In this document: positions 1-5,364 of the stretch, in pieces
Layout: each line of letters begins with the position of its first letter
How positions within the stretch are numbered: the first letter of the stretch is position 1
Source: UBA6165 sp044233745
Lineage (GTDB): Bacteria; Bacteroidota; Bacteroidia; Flavobacteriales_D; Crocinitomicaceae
Length of the DNA: 5,364 nucleotides
NCBI GenBank assembly: GCA_044233745.1
Contig: JBIIJN010000119.1
Coordinates: 1-5,364, forward strand
Direction of reading: 5' to 3'
The notes under the pieces: generated by a model
Seen by the model: the letters and a program-made list of their open reading frames with translations, nothing else
Databases searched by the model: none
Told to the model about the DNA's origin: nothing
Position numbers and translations under genes: made by a program

Positions 1-653
1 TTTTCTCCAATTTTGTGCTCATTGACGAGATTAACCGTTCGCCTGCCAAAACACAAGCCGCCTTGTTTGAGGTAATGGAGGAACGACAAATCACTGTGGA
101 TGGCGTGCGCTATAAGATGCAAGAACCCTTTGTAGTAATCGCCACTCAAAATCCAATCGAACATGAAGGAACTTACCGTTTGCCAGAGGCGCAACTTGAT
201 AGATTTTTGTTTAAAATCAAAGTGGGCTATCCAACTAAATCACAAGAGGTTGAAATTATCAGACGCGAACATGCCATCATCAATGAAAACAAGATAGACG
301 CCGTTCAGAAAGTGCTTTCAACGGCAGATTTGCTTAAATATCAGTCGATTGTGCGACAAGTAGCTGTAAAAGAAGATCTTTTGACCTATATCGCTGAAAT
401 TGTTTGCAAAACACGCGAACATCATTTGATTTATTTGGGGGCTTCTCCGCGCGCATCCATCGCCATGTTATTGGCCTCAAAAGGATATGCCGCTTTGGCA
501 GGTCGAGATTTTGCTACGCCAGACGATATAAAGGCTGCGGCAGCAAGTATTTTGAATCACCGTATTGTGGTTTCGCCCGAACGTGAAATGGAAGGTCTGA
601 GCGCAGAGAATGTAATTGAACAAATCATTGAATCCATCGAAATACCGAGATAA
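1..653 (+). CDS. MoxR-family AAA+ ATPase, 5'-truncated by the window edge
   Basis: This is the C-terminal part of a MoxR-type AAA+ ATPase, a family of chaperone-like ATPases that act on VWA or DUF58 partner proteins. The frame is open to the left edge (first full codon at 3), so the GTG at 15 is internal: it encodes the first residue of the Walker B stretch VLIDEINR (15-38). Further marks are sensor 1 ATQNP (141-155), the arginine-finger region EAQLDRF (186-206), a sensor 2-like GASPRA (438-455) and the helical lid with GRDFATPDDI (501-530). MoxR proteins are usually about 320-330 residues, so roughly 110 residues including Walker A lie outside the window. The gene ends 6 bases before the DUF58 gene, the classic MoxR-DUF58 pairing. 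Family assignment is secure. The physiological substrate is unknown, and the visible part does not allow a subfamily call such as the Bat-operon type. Confidence 0.95.
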   Translation, partial: FSNFVLIDEINRSPAKTQAALFEVMEERQITVDGVRYKMQEPFVVIATQNPIEHEGTYRLPEAQLDRFLFKIKVGYPTKSQEVEIIRREHAIINENKIDAVQKVLSTADLLKYQSIVRQVAVKEDLLTYIAEIVCKTREHHLIYLGASPRASIAMLLASKGYAALAGRDFATPDDIKAAAASILNHRIVVSPEREMEGLSAENVIEQIIESIEIPR

Positions 654-659
654 GCACCT

Positions 660-2000
660 ATGATTATTAAGCAATTCTTCGAACAGTTGTTTCTCACCAA
701 ACGTTTCTTTTTCCTCCTTTTGGGGGTCGCCGCTCTGTTTGCTTTTGCTTATGTTATGGAAGCGCTTTATGATTTGGCTTGGTATGCTTTTTATTTAACG
801 CTGTTTTTCACAGTTATTGAGCTTGTTATGCTGTTTTTTACCAAGCGAAAAGTTGTAGTAACGCGAATTTTGCCAGATAAGCTTTCCAATGGCGACGATA
901 ATCATGTCTTTTTGCATCTCGAAAATGAATTCAAATGGAAACTATACACGCGTATTATTGATGAATTGCCTATACAGTTTCAAAGCCGAGATTTTGGACA
1001 TGAAATGAGTTTGAACCCAGGCTCCAACAATCGTTTTCATTACATTGTGCGTCCTTTTGTGCGCGGCGTGTATGAATTTGGCATGGTGCATGTTTTTGCC
1101 AGTACGATGCTCGGTTTGGTACAGAGAAGATTCAGCAGCGGTAACAAACAATCAACGAAATGTTATCCTGCGTTTTTGGCTTTGCGGAATATGGATATCA
1201 GAGCTATCGCCAACGAACAAGTGATTATGGGATCACGCAAACTCCGTCGCATTGGCAGCACCATGGAATTTGAACAAATCAAGGAATATGTACTCGGCGA
1301 CGACATTCGCACCATCAATTGGAAATCTTCTGCCAGGCGCGGACAGTTGATGGTGAACCAATATCAAGACGAAAAATCACAGGACATTTATGTTGCTATC
1401 GACACCGGTAGAACGATGGAAATGCCTTTCAACGGCTTGTCTTTGTTGGATTATTCTGTAAACGCTTCTTTGATGATGCTTTCACTGACCTTAGCCAAAT
1501 ACGACCGTGCCGGCATGTTCACTTTTGGCAAAAAAATAGACAATCTCGTCATTGCTGAAAAGCGTCCTATGCAACTTCAAAAAATCATGGAAGGACTCTA
1601 TAATATTGAAACAAATTTTGAAGAATCTAGTTTTTCAACCTTATACGCCCAATTGAAACGCCGCATTGCGCACAGGTCCTTGTTGGTTTTATTTACCAAT
1701 TTTGAATCGATGGATGGCTTGAAAAGAAACTTGCCATTTTTGGTGGGGCTCAATAAGCAGCATCTTTTGTTGGTGGTGTTTTTCAAAAATGAAGAAATTG
1801 AGGAATTGGCCTCACAAAAAGCCAGTTCCACAGATGAATTTGTAGAAAAAATACTTGCTGGTAAAATGGAATACGACAAACGTTTGATGGCACGTGAACT
1901 AGCACAACACGGCATACTTTCTCTCCTCACCAGTCCTGAACAACTCAGCATAAACGTAATGAATAAATATTTGGAAGTGAAAGCGAGTGGGATGATTTAG
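660..2000 (+). CDS. DUF58 membrane protein, partner of the MoxR ATPase
   Basis: This 446-residue DUF58 protein probably sits in the cytoplasmic membrane and works with the MoxR ATPase encoded just upstream. Two hydrophobic segments (about residues 16-33 and 39-60) form an N-terminal hairpin, followed by a beta-rich region ending in RPFVRGVYEFG (131-141) and MLGLVQRR (150-157), typical of the family. The DUF58 signature lies at 203-228, with EF, EY, GDDIRTINWK and SARRG. A VWA-like fold follows: DTGRTM at 248-253 occupies the metal-site (MIDAS) position but departs from the DxSxS consensus, and VLFTNFES (343-350) is a later core strand. ATG 660 is chosen because it lies 6 bases after the moxR stop and gives a full-length N-terminus; there is no clear Shine-Dalgarno. 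Co-transcription with moxR is inferred from spacing. The molecular role of the family is poorly defined; links to envelope or stress functions come from relatives, not from this sequence. Confidence 0.93.
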   Translation: MIIKQFFEQLFLTKRFFFLLLGVAALFAFAYVMEALYDLAWYAFYLTLFFTVIELVMLFFTKRKVVVTRILPDKLSNGDDNHVFLHLENEFKWKLYTRIIDELPIQFQSRDFGHEMSLNPGSNNRFHYIVRPFVRGVYEFGMVHVFASTMLGLVQRRFSSGNKQSTKCYPAFLALRNMDIRAIANEQVIMGSRKLRRIGSTMEFEQIKEYVLGDDIRTINWKSSARRGQLMVNQYQDEKSQDIYVAIDTGRTMEMPFNGLSLLDYSVNASLMMLSLTLAKYDRAGMFTFGKKIDNLVIAEKRPMQLQKIMEGLYNIETNFEESSFSTLYAQLKRRIAHRSLLVLFTNFESMDGLKRNLPFLVGLNKQHLLLVVFFKNEEIEELASQKASSTDEFVEKILAGKMEYDKRLMARELAQHGILSLLTSPEQLSINVMNKYLEVKASGMI

Positions 2001-2010
2001 CTTGGCAAGC

Positions 2011-2104
2011 TGCTGGCTTCTAGTTGCTGGCTTCTGGCTACTGGCTTTTAACAAAGTACCGCTAGCCAATCGCTAACCGCTAAAAGCCATCAGCCAACAG
2101 CTAG
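2011..2104. repeat. Imperfect palindrome of short GGCT-type repeats after the DUF58 gene
   Basis: The left half contains TGCTGGCTTCT twice (2011-2021 and 2025-2035), then TGGCT and GGCTTTTA. The right half carries reverse-complement versions (TAAAAGCC, AGCCA, CAGCTAG). Together they can fold as an interrupted stem: GGCTTTTA 2043-2050 pairs with 2081-2088, TGGCT 2035-2039 with 2092-2096, and CTAGTTG 2020-2026 with CAGCTAG 2098-2104 (one G-U pair). The left arm carries an extra bulged stretch. No T-run follows, so it is not a standard intrinsic terminator, although it could stabilise or end the moxR-DUF58 message. It has no coding content. It resembles the degenerate intergenic palindromes seen in Bacteroidota genomes; whether it is dispersed in this genome cannot be seen from the window. 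Confidence 0.7.
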
Positions 2105-2125
2105 AAAACAATCCAGCACCTAAAA

Positions 2126-2157
2126 TTGTTATCTTCCAAAAAATAGTCGTAATTTTG
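2126..2157 (+). promoter_or_regulatory. Predicted Bacteroidota-type promoter for ahcY
   Basis: TAATTTTG at 2150-2157 matches the Bacteroidota -7 element TAnnTTTG exactly. A TTG at 2126-2128 sits 21 bases upstream, within the loose spacing accepted for the -33 element. Transcription would begin around 2161-2165, leaving a leader of only about 12-16 bases before the ATG at 2177. That leaves no room for a riboswitch. It implies ahcY is transcribed independently of moxR-DUF58. This is a pattern match only. Confidence 0.65.
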
Positions 2158-2176
2158 CACGCTTAAATAAATTTAG

Positions 2177-3487
2177 ATGAACAGTACACAAGAAAAATTG
2201 TCCTACAAGGTGAAAGACATTGCTCTCGCCGATTTTGGAAGAAAAGAAATTAGATTGGCGGAAGCCGAAATGCCAGGTTTGATGGCGCTCCGTGAAGAAT
2301 ACGGTGCATCAAAGCCTTTGGCAGGTGCGCGCATCGCAGGATGTTTGCACATGACCATTCAAACTGCGGTTTTGATTGAAACATTGATTGAATTGGGCGC
2401 CGAGGTTACTTGGTCGTCTTGTAATATTTTCTCAACGCAAGACCATGCTGCTGCTGCAATTGCTGCCGCTGGAATTCCAGTTTACGCTTGGAAAGGCATG
2501 AACGAAGAAGAGTTTGACTGGTGTATCGAGCAAACCATTTTCGCTTTTGAAGGCGGAAAGCCATTGAATATGATTTTGGATGATGGTGGCGATTTGACCA
2601 ATATGGTTTTTGACCGTTATCCTGAATTAACAAAAGACATCAAAGGTTTGTCGGAAGAGACAACTACTGGTGTTCACCGTTTGTATGAGCGTGTGAAAAA
2701 CGGCACTTTGGTGATGCCAGCAATCAACGTAAATGACTCTGTTACAAAATCTAAATTCGATAACAAATACGGTTGTAAAGAGTCTTTGGTAGATTCTATC
2801 CGCAGAGCTACTGACACCATGATGGCTGGAAAAGTAGCTGTTGTTTGTGGTTACGGCGACGTGGGTAAAGGTTCTGCTGCTTCATTGCGCGGTGCTGGTG
2901 CTCGTGTAATCGTTACAGAAATTGACCCGATTTGTGCTTTACAAGCGGCGATGGATGGTTTTGAAGTGAAGCGTTTGGATTCTGTGGTTCACAATGTGGA
3001 CATCGTGGTTACCACAACAGGAAACAAAGACATCGTTCAGGATCGTCATTTCAAATTGATGAAAGACAAAGCGATTGTATGTAACATCGGTCACTTCGAC
3101 AACGAAATCGACGTGGCTTGGTTGAACAAAAACGCTCAGAATAAAACTGAAATCAAACCACAAGTTGACTTGTATGAGTTGGGTGGCAAAGAAATCATTT
3201 TGTTGGCAGAAGGTCGTTTGGTAAACTTAGGTTGCGCAACGGGTCACCCATCATTCGTGATGTCGAATTCATTTACCAACCAAACTTTGGCGCAAATCGA
3301 ATTGTGGAACAACAGCGACAAATACGATAACGACGTTTATATGCTTCCAAAACATTTGGACGAAAAAGTAGCGCGTTTGCACTTGGCTAAAATCGGTGTA
3401 GAATTGGAAACACTTCGCCCAGACCAAGCGGAATACATCGGTGTAGCCGTTGAAGGTCCGTTCAAGCCAGAACACTATCGTTATTAA
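2177..3487 (+). CDS. ahcY: Adenosylhomocysteinase (S-adenosyl-L-homocysteine hydrolase)
   Basis: Cytosolic NAD-dependent enzyme that reversibly cleaves S-adenosylhomocysteine to adenosine and homocysteine, relieving product inhibition of methyltransferases and feeding the methyl cycle. The 436-residue protein is collinear with the family. By alignment with the human enzyme, the conserved residues are H58, D136 (ILDDGGD), E161 (SEETTTG), K191 and D195 (SVTKSKFDN), and H306 (NIGHFD). The Rossmann NAD motif GYGDVGKG is at 225-232, and the C-terminal KPEHYRY (430-436) keeps the Lys and Tyr that reach into the partner subunit's cofactor site; the family is tetrameric. It lacks the insertion of about 40 residues found in many bacterial homologues, so it is of the compact, eukaryote-like length. 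The start is supported by family alignment and the promoter immediately upstream. It has its own promoter and terminator, which suggests a monocistronic unit. No damage is visible. Confidence 0.98.
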   Translation: MNSTQEKLSYKVKDIALADFGRKEIRLAEAEMPGLMALREEYGASKPLAGARIAGCLHMTIQTAVLIETLIELGAEVTWSSCNIFSTQDHAAAAIAAAGIPVYAWKGMNEEEFDWCIEQTIFAFEGGKPLNMILDDGGDLTNMVFDRYPELTKDIKGLSEETTTGVHRLYERVKNGTLVMPAINVNDSVTKSKFDNKYGCKESLVDSIRRATDTMMAGKVAVVCGYGDVGKGSAASLRGAGARVIVTEIDPICALQAAMDGFEVKRLDSVVHNVDIVVTTTGNKDIVQDRHFKLMKDKAIVCNIGHFDNEIDVAWLNKNAQNKTEIKPQVDLYELGGKEIILLAEGRLVNLGCATGHPSFVMSNSFTNQTLAQIELWNNSDKYDNDVYMLPKHLDEKVARLHLAKIGVELETLRPDQAEYIGVAVEGPFKPEHYRY

Positions 3488-3509
3488 GATACACTCGAAA
3501 AAATAAAGG

Positions 3510-3540
3510 AAAAGCTGCTTCGAAAGAGGTGGCTTTTTTT
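3510..3540 (+). terminator. Intrinsic terminator of ahcY
   Basis: A 12-bp stem (3510-3521 with 3526-3537) encloses a GAAA tetraloop at 3522-3525, and the T-run continues to 3540. It begins 22 bases after the ahcY stop. Three of the pairs are G-U wobbles that form only in the plus-strand transcript; in a minus-strand RNA they would be A-C mismatches. The hairpin is therefore oriented to end ahcY transcription, not that of the convergent gene. Confidence 0.9.
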
Positions 3541-3545
3541 GTTAT

Positions 3546-3661
3546 AAATTCGAGATTGAAGGATTTGAAATTCGAGATTAATTAATTTGAAATTCGAGAT
3601 TTGACATTCTATCAGAACACAATCTCGAATTTCAAATCTCGAATTTTTCAATCTCAAATTT
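3546..3661. repeat. Nested palindromic cluster of six 12-base units between convergent genes
   Basis: The unit AAATTCGAGATT occurs three times forward at 3546, 3568 and 3590, with an exact 22-base period. Its reverse complement occurs at 3621 and 3635, and with one change (G to A) at 3650. The forward copies pair with the reverse copies as a nested structure: 3546-3560 with 3647-3661 (one mismatch), 3568-3579 with 3635-3646, and 3585-3601 with 3621-3637. The second and third stems share three bases, so they cannot both form in full. The cluster runs to within 1 base of the stop codon of the minus-strand gene. It is not a CRISPR: units are 12 bases, spacers are similar and short, and orientation is mixed. 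It is probably an intergenic palindromic repeat; it could also act as a 3'-end structure for the minus-strand transcript. Confidence 0.85.
3585..3637. repeat. Perfect 17-bp inverted repeat at the core of the cluster
   Basis: ATTTGAAATTCGAGATT at 3585-3601 is the exact reverse complement of 3621-3637, with a 19-base loop (3602-3620). It forms on either strand. No T-run directly follows either arm, so a standard intrinsic terminator is not evident. It could stabilise 3' ends of the convergent messages or extrude as a cruciform. Confidence 0.8.
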
Positions 3662-3662
3662 T

Positions 3663-5156
3663 TCAATACCTCACCCATTTCAAAGTTTGGCTTTCTCCTG
3701 CTGCATTTGTGATTTGAATGAAATAAACCCCGCTAGGAGCATCGATGTTGATTCCTGTTTGACCCGACTCGCCAACTTGAACAGTTTTCGTGTAAATTTC
3801 TCTACCCGACGCGTCAACAACACTAATGCTAAGTGGCTGTTGAATAGCGCTTTCTATTGTTAAAGTGGTGCTTTCTGTTGATGGATTTGGCGCTATACTA
3901 TACTTGTATTGGTTTAAAACATGTTGTTCTATTCCAACGAGATTCGGAACAATTGCGCAAAACTCTGCTTTGCATCCACTAGCGTCGGTAACTTCAACGC
4001 AATATTCTGCACCGCAAAGAGCACTTAAAGTGGCAGATGGTTCAAAAAATCCACTCCAATTGTAAGTATAGGGTGGATTTCCGCCTTGGGCTGCTATCGT
4101 CATACTTCCATTACAGTTGCCAACATTGGGGTTGATTGTGAATGTTCCAGTAATGGCGCTTGGTTCATCGATGGTATAATTAAAAGAGTTTTGACAGGCA
4201 TTGGCATCAGTAACAATAACACTATAGGTTCCAGCAGGCACCTGCAAAGGATTGACACCGTTCCAATTTGTGGAATAGGGTGGAACACCTCCAGTTATAT
4301 CAAGCGATACACTTCCAGTTTGTCCATTACACAAAGCATTGGTAATGTTTTCTGTTACAAATAAAGCGCTCGGAGCAGTAATCGTAATGTTGGAAGTGGA
4401 TTGTGAACCAAGTGCATCTGTAACTGTTACTGAATAATTTCCTGCACATAAAATATTCACTGTGGCGGTACTTGCGTTGTTGGCATTCGCACTCCACGCG
4501 TATGAATAAGGACTTGCTCCACCGCTCGGCACAACTGTGGCGCTACCATTGCAAAAGCCAGAACAGTTGTTGTTTACACCCGAAATGGTGCTTGTAATTG
4601 GCGTAGGTGGTGCTGCTGGACAACAATTTCCTCCGGCACTGATGTTTTGTGTCCCTGTCCAACAACCATATTGTATGGTGTGTGAATAAAGTGCATTCAC
4701 ATTAAAAATTTGGTAAAAATATGCCACAACTTGATCTACAGTATTGCATCCACCTTGATTGGAACTGGCATTGCATGAATAGGCACAGATGATTGAACCA
4801 TAGCCATTTGGGTCGCTAACAGGTGCTGGTGGTGCAAAGGTGATTGAACTTACCGCACCTAGAGGAAGTCCGGAAAAAGAAGTAGCAAAAATCGATTGAC
4901 CACAGTTGTTGTTGGAACTGTTGAATCCTGCATAGCGAACTTCGGTAATGTTATTTACAAAGGGTCCGCTAAAATTAATTTGTACGGCTTCATAACTGAC
5001 AATGCCAATTTTCAAGTTCGGAATATTTACATCTACATTGATATTGAGTATACCGCCATCATAATTGGTGAACAAAACAACATTTGAACCCGGTGTACAG
5101 ATTTGGGCGCTCAAATAAAAAGGCAGTATAGCTAAAATAGAAAATATTTTTTTCAT
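3663..5156 (-). CDS. Secreted SprB-repeat protein with T9SS type A sorting domain
   Basis: A 497-residue exported protein, probably released or attached at the cell surface by the type IX secretion system. The start MKKIFSILAILPFYLSAQ is a signal peptide, likely cut near residue 17. Residues about 19-180 form a domain I do not recognise; it looks beta-rich, with eight cysteines and Asn-rich segments. Three SprB-type Ig-like repeats follow (about 189-262, 266-332, 335-405), each with a GG..PY.Y.W-like stretch and later Y(S/C)V.VTDA; the third has extra cysteines (381, 386, 395, 400). The C-terminus (about 419-497) is a T9SS sorting domain: APNPSTE (422-428), VVDASGREI (446-454), GVYFIQI (476-482) and a terminal KWVRY. 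All 18 cysteines lie outside the sorting domain. The ATG at 5156 is set by the signal peptide. It is convergent with ahcY. An adhesin or matrix role is plausible for SprB repeats but is inference; no enzymatic motif is visible. Confidence 0.9.
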   Translation of the reverse strand: MKKIFSILAILPFYLSAQICTPGSNVVLFTNYDGGILNINVDVNIPNLKIGIVSYEAVQINFSGPFVNNITEVRYAGFNSSNNNCGQSIFATSFSGLPLGAVSSITFAPPAPVSDPNGYGSIICAYSCNASSNQGGCNTVDQVVAYFYQIFNVNALYSHTIQYGCWTGTQNISAGGNCCPAAPPTPITSTISGVNNNCSGFCNGSATVVPSGGASPYSYAWSANANNASTATVNILCAGNYSVTVTDALGSQSTSNITITAPSALFVTENITNALCNGQTGSVSLDITGGVPPYSTNWNGVNPLQVPAGTYSVIVTDANACQNSFNYTIDEPSAITGTFTINPNVGNCNGSMTIAAQGGNPPYTYNWSGFFEPSATLSALCGAEYCVEVTDASGCKAEFCAIVPNLVGIEQHVLNQYKYSIAPNPSTESTTLTIESAIQQPLSISVVDASGREIYTKTVQVGESGQTGINIDAPSGVYFIQITNAAGESQTLKWVRY

Positions 5157-5364
5157 GACAGTTACTTAAATTTTGGTGCAATTTACAATAAAAAAATTGT
5201 TTTTGTTTAATGACGAATGGCTTTCTTGTTATAGAACCACATTCATCCGAAACTTTTTGAAAAACAGGAAAATTATACACTAATCCCTTTAATTTACTGG
5301 GGATAGAATTTATTTTCTTGGAAAAAAAGTCGATTTTTCAGAACAAAGTTGTTTGTTTTATAGT
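5157..5364. other. Noncoding stretch upstream of the T9SS cargo gene
   Basis: AT-rich DNA with several A or T runs, and no credible coding frame reaching the right edge. It should contain the promoter of the minus-strand gene, but I see no full TTG/TAnnTTTG pair. The nearest -7-like string on the minus strand is TAAATTGC (5178-5185), one base short of consensus and without a -33 partner. No tRNA, riboswitch or terminator is evident. Confidence 0.5.

Noticed and set aside
15..17. GTG as the start of the MoxR gene
   Set aside because: The frame is open upstream to the window edge and the codons before it continue the MoxR sequence; position 15 is inside Walker B.
1598..1951. Minus-strand frame of 117 residues inside the DUF58 gene
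   Set aside because: It lies wholly within a well-supported conserved coding region and shows no family features; it is an antisense shadow.
2158..2176. SAH or SAM riboswitch ahead of ahcY
   Set aside because: The predicted leader is only about 15 bases, far too short for any known SAH or SAM riboswitch, and the upstream DNA shows no matching fold.
3546..3661. CRISPR array
   Set aside because: Units are only 12 bases, occur in both orientations, and the intervals are short and similar to each other; there are no cas genes.
3484..3678. Small minus-strand reading frame of 64 residues across the convergent gap
   Set aside because: Its protein is mostly a translation of the palindromic repeats and the ahcY terminator; there is no recognisable domain, and it overlaps the end of the T9SS gene.
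5178..5185. Minus-strand -7 promoter element TAAATTGC for the T9SS gene
   Set aside because: It lacks one T of TAnnTTTG and there is no TTG at a suitable distance upstream.
5059..5280. Minus-strand frame of 73 residues overlapping the start of the T9SS gene
   Set aside because: It overlaps the signal-peptide region in another frame and has no domain; the signal peptide supports the main gene.
5283..5304. Small ATCCC/GGGAT inverted repeat
   Set aside because: Only five pairs with a 12-base loop and no T-run; expected by chance.
5344..5351. Minus-strand CAACTTTG as a -7 element near the right edge
   Set aside because: The first base departs from consensus, it would give a leader of roughly 180 bases, and any -33 partner lies at or beyond the window edge.

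Overview
The window looks like ordinary chromosomal DNA from a member of the Bacteroidota, probably Flavobacteriales-like or a related environmental lineage. Four things point there: a secreted protein with SprB-type repeats and a C-terminal type IX secretion (T9SS) sorting domain; a good match to the Bacteroidota promoter pattern (TTG, then TAnnTTTG) in front of ahcY; start codons with AT-rich leaders and no clear Shine-Dalgarno sequence; and moderately AT-rich DNA. The order-level placement is inference.

Layout. Positions 1-653 (+) hold the C-terminal two thirds of a MoxR-family AAA+ ATPase whose start lies left of the window. Six bases later, 660-2000 (+) encodes a membrane-anchored DUF58 protein; the two almost certainly share a transcript. 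A 176-base gap follows, holding an imperfect palindrome built from short GGCT-type repeats and then a promoter. Next is ahcY (2177-3487, +), S-adenosylhomocysteine hydrolase, ending in a strong GAAA-tetraloop intrinsic terminator. The convergent gap (3488-3662) also carries a nested palindromic cluster of six 12-base units, three in each orientation. A 497-residue secreted T9SS cargo protein (3663-5156, -) faces ahcY. The last 208 bases are noncoding DNA upstream of that gene, with no convincing signal.

How the genes relate. MoxR and DUF58 form a chaperone-like ATPase and partner module at the cell membrane. ahcY is a separate housekeeping unit that removes S-adenosylhomocysteine, the by-product of methyl transfer. 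The T9SS cargo is an independent surface or secreted protein. Apart from MoxR-DUF58, nothing suggests that the genes act together.

I do not see a convincing new defence, mobile or regulatory system. The items most worth a second look are the nested palindrome at 3546-3661, the analogous element at 2011-2104, and the unrecognised cysteine-containing N-terminal domain of the T9SS cargo.
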